Part shown: positions 33,753-42,417 of the stretch, one piece after another
How positions within the stretch are numbered: position 1 is the first letter of the stretch
Layout of the letters: every line of letters starts with the position of its first letter
NCBI GenBank assembly: GCA_009192285.1
Contig: WBVU01000017.1
Span: forward strand, 1,172,362-1,236,361
Direction: 5' to 3'
Source of the DNA: Morchella semilibera
Lineage: Eukaryota; Ascomycota; Pezizomycetes; Pezizales; Morchellaceae
Length of the DNA: 64,000 bases
The notes under the pieces: generated by a model
What the model saw: only the letters and a program-made list of their open reading frames with translations
Database searches by the model: none
Told to the model about the DNA's origin: nothing
Made by a program: the position numbers and the translations under genes

Positions 33753-33919
33753 CGCAGAATCTCAGGAATGACGAATCGGACTGGGCTGGAATACCACTTA
33801 CCTATTGGTCAAGACAGCTAAAAGCTTCTGCTCTGTCAGATTGAGGCTCAACAGGCATTTGACCAATCCGAAGTCTAATATTCCAGTCCAGTTCGATTCG
33901 TTATTCCTGAGATTCTGCG
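33753..33919. mobile_element. Foldback MITE with ~40-bp arms
   Basis: CGCAGAATCTCAGGAATGAC and the next 20 bp (GAATCGGACTGGGCTGGAAT) are repeated inverted at 33879-33919 with about four mismatches. Non-coding interior of about 85 bp. Confidence 0.75.
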
Positions 33920-34334
33920 GTATAGAAACTTAAGTGGCAAAAACTTAGTCCCCAATTTTACTGCTGCCTGCTGAAGGTTATCTCCACACAGTCAAATTTG
34001 TACCCAAATAGCATATAGAGCAGATAAACTTTCCCCCCAATTCAAGATAGGAACCCTTGGCAGGTCTTATCAGCCCCAGCCTGTCACACTCACATTCCCA
34101 ACCAATTGTCGTAGAGTTCTGATCACTTTGGTACACACCCAAGTACGTGCATCCACTCAGCCCCGCCCTAACAGTTATTACGGAACTCTAGGCCTACAGG
34201 AATATCAGCTTTGACCAAATTTTCGGATTCTCGAGTCAGTAAATAACAACCAATCTTTATCCATCACGACAGTGCGCTTTAAGCTTGTCCACAGCCTTGT
34301 CAGGCGCCCCGCCGCTGAGTATGCCCACTCCGGC

Positions 34335-34410
34335 GATATAAACTCCACCCGGCTGCCTCCCTCTCCGCTCCTGCCTCCTTCACCTCCTTCACCTCCTTCA
34401 CCTCCTCCTC
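34335..34410 (+). promoter_or_regulatory. Promoter region of the F-box gene
   Basis: GATATAAACT at about 34335 resembles a TATA box. It is followed by a pyrimidine-rich stretch with a tandem 9-mer CACCTCCTT (about 34376-34408). Polypyrimidine tracts upstream of start codons are common in fungal promoters. Confidence 0.35.
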
Positions 34411-34537
34411 CACCCCGAAACCTGACATCCCCTTGAGCTCACCATCACCGCCTTTCCTGCCCATACCGCCCCACCAAAAGGCTAGAACCCCTCAAAAAAG
34501 ACATACGACGCAAACCCGACCCCCCTCCTACCTAACC

Positions 34538-35062
34538 ATGCCATCCCCAGGCCACTCCTACCTCTCTAGGCTCCCGGCCGAGCTCTTGCTTATGATCGCG
34601 GACCACCTCCCCCCCCGCCCCCTCTGCAACCTCTCTGCCGCCTGCCGCGCCTTCCACGCACTCCTCAACAAGGTCTGCATGGCGCGCTTCACCGCCGCCG
34701 CCACGGGCGTCGTGTCCGGCTTTGTCATGTGCTACCACTGCAACGGCGGCTGCTGTCGGGTTCCGGCCTCCAATTCCGACTACGATCGCGCACTGAAACT
34801 ACTGGGCCAGGCTGCTGCACTGGGCTGTACGGGCGTGGTCATGAAGATTCTAGAGCTCCCTCAAGTGCCCAGTGATGGTATGGATTGCGGAGGCCCCTCG
34901 CCGCTGATGAGGGCCATGCTGGGAGGCCATGTGGAAACGGTAAGGTCTCTGCTGGAAGCGGGGGCACAAGTGCCGGTGCTGGAGGAGAAGGATGTAAAGG
35001 GCGCGCGGGCGGCGGAGATGGGGGAGCTACTGGCGGAGTATCGGGGCCGGGTGGGTGTGTAG
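34538..35062 (+). CDS. F-box protein with ankyrin repeats
   Basis: A single-exon gene of 174 aa. The ATG at 34538 has context AACCATGCC and directly precedes the F-box; the frame is open further upstream without an ATG. Residues ~7-50 form an F-box: YLSRLPAELLLMIADHL, then NLSAACRAFHALL. A Cys-rich link (CYHCNGGCC) follows, then two ankyrin-like units, the second being GPSPLMRAMLGGHVETVRSLL. F-box proteins bind Skp1 and recruit targets to SCF ubiquitin ligases; the ankyrin part would bind the target. The codon use is strongly GC-rich compared with surrounding DNA. The protein is short for F-box/ANK proteins, which often carry ten or more repeats, so it may be a truncated family member. A related pseudogene lies at 58655-59475. 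Confidence 0.75.
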   Translation: MPSPGHSYLSRLPAELLLMIADHLPPRPLCNLSAACRAFHALLNKVCMARFTAAATGVVSGFVMCYHCNGGCCRVPASNSDYDRALKLLGQAAALGCTGVVMKILELPQVPSDGMDCGGPSPLMRAMLGGHVETVRSLLEAGAQVPVLEEKDVKGARAAEMGELLAEYRGRVGV

Positions 35063-35519
35063 AAATGGTAGTGGTGTCGGAAAGGCTTAGACAATTGAGG
35101 GGGCGGGTGTGATGACGCTTGATAGGTCAAATACTTACAAGAGGCCGTGATGTGGCGCTGTATACACTTTGAAGTCGGGGAGGTATACCTCCATGTCAAA
35201 AATCCCGGGACAAGCCCCGTAGCAACTCGCGGCTGCGTTGTCCCAGGACCTTTGAACAAGAACTATAGATGTAGATCAGACTCTTTATTGCTGAATATAA
35301 TCATATAATTGCTTTCAGAGCTATGAGACATCCACTAGTCGTATCAAATCATAATATACATGCATGCCGGTAATACTATGTGTATAAACTCTCTGTGGCC
35401 CGGCCCTCTCAGTCCTGGACCATATATTCTTAAACTCTTGACGCGGAGAACACAGGAATATTGATTCAAGGGCTAGTGATATACCCAGGGCGCCGGGAAA
35501 TGGTGTTATATTATCTCAG

Positions 35520-35615
35520 TAGATTGGCTATGCACATGAGATCAAAATCGCTATAAGCAGACCTCCGCCCTTCAACCAATCCTGAAGCCAATTTTTTCCA
35601 GTCTTGCGGTATATA
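35520..35615. repeat. Dispersed repeat, copy 2 of the 848-960 sequence
   Basis: Shares with 848-960 the blocks TTGGCT-TGCA, TGAGATCAAAAT, AGCAGAC, TTCA-CCAATC and TTGCGGTA in the same order, at clearly diverged identity. Confidence 0.55.
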
Positions 35616-37673
35616 AAATTGAAAAGATCTATATATCTATGTATACATGTACTTAATGTGGAGCAGTACCCGGAAGCTGGAGTGACTTACAGTTGTGGAG
35701 GGCGGTGGAGCCAAGTGGAAGAGGTAGAGGTGAAGGTGGAAGAGGTAGAAGAGGTGGGGTAGGGTGAGGTGCAGTGGGAGCTGGAGGAAGTGGGAGCTGA
35801 AGGGAGCTGAAGCGGGAGGCTTGGGGGCAGCGGAAGGGTGGTGGAAGCAGTGTGAAGTGCACAAAGGAGGAGGGGGCATGGAGGCGGGGAGACGGGGAGG
35901 TAAAAGGCCAGAGTCCCAACATTGATACATGTATTTAATGCTCATAATCCAACAACCCGCGGTCACGAGGTGGCGCACCCCTAGTATATATGTATGCAAA
36001 TACTATAGAGAGGGTAAAGTTTTTTAGCCACCACCATTAACCAGAAATCCTTGCTTACAATTATGTAAAGTTCTTGACCATAATTCATTCGACATTCCGG
36101 CCCAGTGGGCTTGTTCTTTCTAGAGGCTGGTATGGTTTAGGAGGATTCCTAGGTTTCCCGTACATTCCGACTAAGACATCTATGCCTGGAGTAGGAAGCT
36201 CGCCTCCCCCTCCCCCACTCCGCTTGTCTGGGTATCATCGGTGTTACAATCAAGTATCATCGAGCCCCGGTGAATCCAAAAATAAATTATAGAGATGTAG
36301 CATCTATGAGGATATATAAATATAAGATATTGACTACTACATCATCCACCTTCCTAGCTCCTAGACGGGAGGCCGGTTTAAGATTGCTCACGCCGATCCA
36401 TTGATTCCTCAAGCATACCATTCCCCCAATGAAGGGGCACGAGAGACCCCCGGTTTGTGTCCGAACGGGTCCAAAGCAGTGGTGTGCTGTTTTATTTCAG
36501 TTTGCTAGCCCCCCGATGCACTGCACATGGATAAAAAGTTCACCACCATGGCCTATGACCCGGTGTCTTATAAGCTGAGTGCGCTGTAAGAGATAACTTC
36601 CTGAGTGTGAGTAGAGATATTATGTACGGAGGCAGAGCTGTCCTTGATTCGGAACGAGTTGACTATTAGCTCCATATGGGCATCAAGAGGGTCATTACAT
36701 CGAACATAGGTGTATATGGAGCCCCTGAGTAAGGAAGTATTGAAATACGGGAACGGAGAAGGCTTTGATGACTCCGGCAATATCTATATAGCAGAAGAGC
36801 TGTACAAGAGGAGACTAGTAAGGGTGCAGCAACCCATTTGAAAAACTAGTTGTTTCCAGGTGTTTTGGTGGCGTTGTTTTCTTTCCATAGGTATATATTC
36901 ACGTACCTTAGAGAAATATATCTGCAGGTTGCTAAAAATAAGGCAGACCTTTAAAAGGTAGTTGCGATTTGTATATCTTTGCGGGCAGGGTGGTAGAATT
37001 ATCTATACATGTCCACCTGGAAGGTGCATGAATTTTCCAACAGCGACAGTTGCTATAGTCACACATTATCACTCGGGGAACTTTCGCTACGGCCGCCACT
37101 TCAAGTAGCGCCAACTTCACCTTGAGCCGCCTACATAAGTATATACCTACCTGTATTTATAATACCCTGGGTGTTAGTTTGGTTGCAGACTTAGTCGTTC
37201 ATCTAGGTATATATCAATTTGGTGCAGATACTCTGGGCTGCTGTGAACTTCCTCCATCCCCGCATGCGGTCAATGATTTCTCAAGGGGTTATCATATCAA
37301 AATGCAGATGGTGAGGGGGTCATCTTAATTGGCCAGTAGCTAGTTTCAGAGATGCTTGGTTTATCTATCAGTGTGATGTGGTTTGGCTTGGGATCACTCC
37401 ATCAATAAACAGGGTTAGTTCCCTTGATAGCCTAGTGGTATTTACCGAGTTCGAGGTAACTACATTAGCGCCAGTTCCCATAATAATATAAACCTATATT
37501 AAGCAATTAATATTTCTATTATAGGACTTTTTTTGATTTTTAATATTTTTTTTTCTATAGACTCTTATTGACCTATGTTTCGATTAATCCTTATATTAGT
37601 AAATGATTTTAATACATGATAATAGCTTTATAAGAATTTATTTATTTGCTGAAAAAACCCCGATACGCAGGTA

Positions 37674-38055
37674 TATGGTGCGGTAAACGTGTCAAAAGTG
37701 GTTTACCAACGGTGGTAAATTATTTTACCACCGGTGGTGAAAATAATACCAGCATTTATACCCTCAAAATGGATATTAGCACAGACCTTTTCGCCAAAAG
37801 GGGCTATATAATGCCAGTATATATGAACATTGTCCACCGGTGGGAATTTCACCACCAGTGGTAGGCCATTTTACCACTGGTGGCAGGTATTTTACCACCG
37901 GTGTGAAACTGTTGGTATTAATGATAATGCAGCATAAAGACTGAAAGTCAGCATTTATACTGGAACAAGGACTGAAATTCAGTGCTTATACCACCAGTGG
38001 TAAATTATTTACCACCGTTGGTGAAATTACTTTTGACACATTTACCGCTCCATAC
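37674..38055. mobile_element. Foldback element packed with CCACCGGTGG palindromes
   Basis: Arms of about 60-65 bp (left has GCGGTAAACGTGTCAAAAGT; the right is its inverse, ACTTTTGACACATTTACCGC) enclose about 250 bp. Ten or so near-copies of the motif TTTACCACCGGTGGTAAA, itself palindromic, are spread through both arms and the interior. The ends carry no transposase. Confidence 0.7.
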
Positions 38056-38213
38056 AGGTAGGCCAGTATTCACGCTTATTTTGCATAGGTAAATTTCACA
38101 GATTAAATTTTTATTTACTTCCCCATTAAATACTACACAAGTTTTCGCTGCGGATTCACCTGCCTGCTTGCCTACTTGCCATTCCTGCCTGCCGTACCTA
38201 CCTGCTATATCTG

Positions 38214-38300
38214 CTTGATTCGCTTGATTCTCTGCTTGATTCGCTGCTTAATTCGCTGCTTGATTCGCTGCTTGGTTCGCTGCTTGATTCACTGCTCGAC
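38214..38300 (+). repeat. 12-bp minisatellite
   Basis: About seven copies of CTGCTTGATTCG with small changes. Related C/T-rich units (CTGCCTGC) precede it. Confidence 0.75.
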
Positions 38301-38560
38301 GCGACTCTATGCCTGGTGCAGTGCTTGTTTAGACTCGCTGCCTAATTCACGGATTAGTTTATGTATGATTAGTAGGGGCAGAGAGCTGGGGGGGAGGGGG
38401 GGCGTAGAGGCAAAGGTGTAAAGGTGGAAGCGTAGAGGTGGAGGTCTGGAGATGGAGGTGTGGAGATGGAGGAAGGACGTGATATCTCCAAGTCCCCAGC
38501 CCTAACCCTGGTTTGCTTACAGTTTTTGACAATTCTTTTCCTTCGTATATGATTCTCTCC

Positions 38561-38636
38561 AAAAGACCATTAATTATGCCTTAACGGGCTCTAAATGAAT
38601 CCTTTTCACCCTTTTGGGTTTAATTAATGGTCTTTT
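38561..38636. repeat. Foldback hairpin
   Basis: AAAAGACCATTAATTA (38561-38576) and TAATTAATGGTCTTTT (38621-38636) are perfect inverted repeats around a 44 bp loop. Confidence 0.65.
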
Positions 38637-39812
38637 CGAAATTAAGTCTTTTTAAAAACCATGCCGCAGTATTAGTGCTCAAAATAATACTTATAGAAAT
38701 ATCCGAACTGGCGCTAAAGTATATCTTCATCTAAAATTATCTTCTACCTTTTTCTTACATACATTACCCTGGTTTCAGGGGTTTTCGTGATGAAATCTGT
38801 CCCGGGCGTGTACCATCGATCAACCCTGTCAGAGTGTGGGATCTGCGGTTCAGTTCCGCTTCTTTCCTAGCCTTAGAGCTCCCGTTCCCGGATGCTTTCT
38901 GGTGATTGCCCTAACGATAGAGCCTACATTAGTTCAGCTAGGGTAATACTACAGATTAAGGCGGACAGGTATATATCTTGTATCTAATCTATAACTTCCC
39001 ACCTTGAGCCCAGATCTAGTCACGAGACACAGCACAGGATATTCCAGAAGGAAACAATATAGCGGTCCAAGACGGGCAATTACAAGGGAAGAGGCAATCC
39101 ACGCTGAAAGCACAACGGAAGAAATCAATTTCCACCCTAAACTGTTCAGTAGGAGGGGTTAGGGTTATAGTTAGGGTTATATATAATTATAGGTGGTGGT
39201 ATAATAAGCGGTGTTAAGATATTGGGGGGGAAATGAAGGAAAAAAGAAAAGGAGAGGAGGACCGGGACTTTAACACCCATCAACCATTTCTTACATGTGA
39301 TCCTTCTCTTCTCCTCATCTCCACTAGTGTTTGTTAACCAGTTATTATGAGTAAAGATCCTTTTTTTTTTCTGGCTCACCCCCCAGAAGTTCGATCCCAG
39401 AATCGCCTGCATACCTATCACTCTTGACTAGCAGCCAAAGCTCCCACGGAAGGCGATGGTACAATACCAGCACTGTTTGATGTGATATCTACAATCTCAT
39501 CTCCGGCGCCTGCTAGGCCCGGAGGAGTTCCGGCGGAAATAAAAATGAAATTTACGCAACAAACTAAAAACCAAAGCGTCTAATATAACCAAATGTCTCC
39601 ACCAGCGACTACCCAATCACACCGCTCATCACGTTAAATAGCCACCAACGATCCAGCCAGTTCCGCATGAAGCACTGTGTGCTGAGCTTAGGACAATAAT
39701 TGGACATAAGGAAGTACAGTTAAATCATGAGACCAAAATAAAAAACGAAACACTGACAGGTAAAGAAGACAATAGGTTAGGGATAGATATCCGGCGCCGC
39801 CCTCTGGTACTT

Positions 39813-39918
39813 GTACAGCGGTGGGTAATAAGTCATCGGATGCCCTAGCCCACAATTTTGCCTGCAAACGCGCATTTTGGTGGCGTTCCGTCCAATGACT
39901 TATTACCCACCGCTGTAC
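39813..39918. mobile_element. MITE family A, copy 3
   Basis: Perfect 24-bp inverted ends starting GTACAGCGGTGGGTAATAAG. The interior, read on the minus strand, carries GGAACGCCACCAAAAT as in copy 1. TA flanks the CAGCGG ends. This is the best preserved of the three copies. Confidence 0.8.
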
Positions 39919-40165
39919 GGCCGCTGAGCTCTCGGAACTCTTGATATTCTAGTAGCCTCCCCTCCCCTTTCCCTTCCTCATCCGTCCGTGTTTGGCATTC
40001 CTCTCTAACGTGTTGCTGTCGAGGCCCCCCACGCTCTCTGGAACACCATCTCCGAATGTCGGTAGAATACTGACTGGATTTTGTCCTGCCGCTGCTGCCG
40101 CTGCTGCTCCCCCTTTTTTCTCCTCCGCTCCTTTACTCTCCGCTCCTTTACTCTCCCCCGCTCCT

Positions 40166-40489
40166 TTACTCTCCCCCGCTCCTTTCTTCTCCCCTCCTAC
40201 TTTTCTCTCCCCTCCTACTTTCTTCTCCCCTCCTCCTTTTTTCTCCTCTCCTCCTTTTTTCTCTCCTCCTCCCTTTCTCTCCCGCACCTCGTAGTCCTTG
40301 ATACGCAGCGTCCCCTCCAAACGCAGTTACCTCGCGCGGGATCGGCGCAAGAGGATAGAACGTGAGCAACGCAGCCTTCGGGGTAAACATGCGGGGCTTG
40401 CAAACGAGCATGTTCTCGATTTCAGGATTATTGCTAACCATCTCGGTAAAGAGCTCCTTTGAATCGGTGGGCTCGCGTGGGTATATCAT
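40166..40489 (-). CDS. Hypothetical ORF overlapping the GTPase stop
   Basis: A 107-codon frame starts at ATG 40489, whose last two bases are shared with the TGA stop of the upstream GTPase (ATGA). The first ~65 residues look protein-like: MIYPREPTDSKELFTEMV, FTPKAALLTFYPLAP and EVTAFGGDAAYQG. The rest is a Lys/Arg/Glu/Gly low-complexity tract from a purine-rich repeat at about 40100-40280, where another minus-strand frame (GGEKK-type) is also open. I do not recognise the family. It could be a separate short gene, or a 3' exon of the GTPase reached by a splice I could not place. Confidence 0.35.
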   Translation of the reverse strand: MIYPREPTDSKELFTEMVSNNPEIENMLVCKPRMFTPKAALLTFYPLAPIPREVTAFGGDAAYQGLRGAGEKGRRREKRRRGEKRRRGEESRRGEKSRRGEERSGGE

Positions 40490-42417
40490 CCTGAGCACCT
40501 TTTGGGGGGCTTCTTTGGCAGCGTTTGCTCCCTGTGCTGGCTTGCGCTCGTTCGCCGCCGGGGCTGTTTTATTTTGCGCTTTTTGTTTTGCGCTATTTTA
40601 TTTTGAGCCGGTGTCGATGGCTGTGCCGGGGCGCGGCGCTGGCGGTTCACTTGGTGAGCGTGGATGGGATTTGAGGGCCTGGAATCGGTACGGGCGACGA
40701 TGTTACTGTTACTGTTACCGTCGGCGAATCCTACCACCGCATCCCTCACTGTATCCTTCACCCAATTGAATGCATGGGTGACTGATGTCTGCGCTGGCCC
40801 CCGGGTCCCATCCACTATTGTCTGAGTGCCGAACCCTTCCCCTCCCCTTCCCCCTCCTCCTCCCCTCCCGCTGCCCGCCTCACACCGGCGGCCGGCGGCC
40901 GCGTCAATGAGCTTTTTGGAAAGGTGCGTCTCGTGGATAACGTCCCCGTCCGGCTGGACCCAGTCCGGAAGCCTGAGACGCTGAAGGGCGCCGTTGTACG
41001 TGCGCTGTAGCACATCCCTTGATATGATGTAGACCTCCTGATCCGGCAGTTTCTGTCTGGCCAGTCCCTCACTCACCGTTCTCTGAGTCTCAAGTATGAA
41101 TTCATCCCGACACTTTGCATACAGCGCCGGGTTGTCCTCGGCCCGCGTATAGTCGCCGTACTCCTTCATGGAGTTGAGGATATGCATGTCCGCCTTTGAC
41201 CGTACGATGAACGTTGGAATCTGGAACCTCGCGCAGTCCTCGACGATGCGCACGTCAATCTCCTCGAACCGGTCACCGATCGCGAGGACCACCAGGTCAA
41301 ACACAAACAGACCCTGCCGGACAAAGTAGTCGTGGTGGGGGATGCGCTGCGTACCGGCGCCCGGGACATCGTACCAAACCATCCACTGGCGAGGCGGCGT
41401 GGTTCCCGGGTCCGGATATCGCCCAATCTCGAGGGTCGTCTCTGTCGTGCCCGCCTTTGCGGCACCGAGCTCCTTATTGCGCAGGTTACGGAAAGCGTTA
41501 ATGAGCGACGACTTTCCGGAGCCCGCCCTACCGACGATGGCAAAGTGAAAGTTGTTGCGGTCGTACTGGGTTCTCTGCATGGCGTCCTGGAATTCCTCCC
41601 TGGTGGGCCACCGCAGGGGGCCAAACACCCCGCCGCCGCCTCCGCCGCCCGCTCCCTGTTGCTCCTTGTCTCGTTTCTCTTTCGCCTCCTTCTGCTCCTT
41701 CTCCATAATCTCGAGATCCCGTAGTCTTCTCGTCAGCTCCCGGGTCTCCCTTTCGAGGTTCTGGAGCGCAATTCTCGCATCCTCCTCTTTCCGCCGAGCT
41801 TCCTCCTCTATGGCCTTTTTCTCCTCTATGGCTCTCTGACGTTCCATCCTTAATCTCACACGCTCTTCGGCCGCTTCCCGCTCCAGTCTCATCCTTTCAT
41901 AATTCGCGGATGCCTCTCGCGCCTCCCGTGCATCCCGCGCCGCCAACGCCCTAGCACGTAATAGCTCCCTATCCTGTCGCGTTCTTTCCGCGTCCGAATA
42001 CTGCACGGCCGCCTCGCGCGCCTCCCGGGCCTCTCGAGACGCTTTTATTCTGGCACGCACAGCCTCCGACTCCTGTCGCTTCTTTTCCGCCTCGAGTGCC
42101 CTAGCACGCTCTGCGGCCGCGTCCTGCTCCGCCTTCACTCTATTACGCTCCAATGCCGCCGCCCTCGCCCTAGCACGCTGTACCTCCTCCTCCTGCCGCT
42201 TCCTCTGCACCTCCATCGCTTGTAGTCTTTTCCGCGATTCCTCCAGCTTCGCCGCGCACCGCTCGCGCTCACGTTCTTCGGCCGCCTGGCGCGCTTGGTA
42301 CTCGTGGTGGCGCCTGATATTAGAGACTGTTTCGTTCTCCTTGCTAGGGCCCCTGAGGAATACGCCAATAGCGATAACAGTCGATAATGCAACAGCGCCG
42401 AGAATGAGGGAGGCCAT
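40486..42417 (-). CDS. IRG-like GTPase with long coiled coil and N-terminal membrane anchor
   Basis: A single-exon gene of 643 aa; the ATG at 42417 precedes ASLILGAVALSTVIAIGVFL, a TM helix at residues ~2-22. Residues ~40-265 are a highly charged Arg/Glu/Ala coiled coil with internal duplications (REAREA blocks). A Gly run precedes the G domain: P-loop GRAGSGKSS at ~292, G3 DVPGAGT, and G4-like RSKADMH, then YIISRDVL and HETHLSKKLIDAAAGRR. The P-loop, DVPG and helical tail match the interferon-inducible (IRG/IIGP) GTPase family, which also has fungal members. In animals these act on intracellular membranes in immunity; the fungal role is unknown. The C-terminal ~130 residues are Gly/Arg/Lys-rich and poorly conserved-looking, and a downstream ORF overlaps the stop. 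Codons are strongly GC-biased. Confidence 0.8.
   Translation of the reverse strand: MASLILGAVALSTVIAIGVFLRGPSKENETVSNIRRHHEYQARQAAEERERERCAAKLEESRKRLQAMEVQRKRQEEEVQRARARAAALERNRVKAEQDAAAERARALEAEKKRQESEAVRARIKASREAREAREAAVQYSDAERTRQDRELLRARALAARDAREAREASANYERMRLEREAAEERVRLRMERQRAIEEKKAIEEEARRKEEDARIALQNLERETRELTRRLRDLEIMEKEQKEAKEKRDKEQQGAGGGGGGGVFGPLRWPTREEFQDAMQRTQYDRNNFHFAIVGRAGSGKSSLINAFRNLRNKELGAAKAGTTETTLEIGRYPDPGTTPPRQWMVWYDVPGAGTQRIPHHDYFVRQGLFVFDLVVLAIGDRFEEIDVRIVEDCARFQIPTFIVRSKADMHILNSMKEYGDYTRAEDNPALYAKCRDEFILETQRTVSEGLARQKLPDQEVYIISRDVLQRTYNGALQRLRLPDWVQPDGDVIHETHLSKKLIDAAAGRRCEAGSGRGGGGGRGGEGFGTQTIVDGTRGPAQTSVTHAFNWVKDTVRDAVVGFADGNSNSNIVARTDSRPSNPIHAHQVNRQRRAPAQPSTPAQNKIAQNKKRKIKQPRRRTSASQHREQTLPKKPPKRCSG

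Larger units (their letters stand above)
31112..34537. other. Intergenic tract with transposase relic and foldback element
   Basis: Contains a Tc1/mariner C-terminal relic near 33205-33345, a foldback element at 33753-33919, and homopolymer G at about 32204-32221. The promoter of the F-box gene is at the right end. Nothing else is recognisable. Confidence 0.5.
35063..40165. other. Gene-poor tract with minisatellites and a large foldback element
   Basis: Holds the dispersed repeat at 35520-35615, a ~380 bp foldback element at 37674-38055, a 12-bp minisatellite at 38214-38300, a hairpin at 38561-38636, two TTAGGGTTA-like units at about 39157-39180 and a MITE at 39813-39918. No credible protein gene. 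Confidence 0.5.

Noticed and set aside
37420-37500. CCTAGTGGTATT...GTTCGAGGT, a tRNA-like string
   Set aside because: The arms do not pair into an acceptor stem and no anticodon loop can be drawn.
39157-39180. TTAGGGTTATAGTTAGGGTT, telomere-like repeats (also near 61990 and 63052)
   Set aside because: Only two or three imperfect units at each place, with ordinary sequence on both sides; not a telomere and too short to claim an interstitial one.
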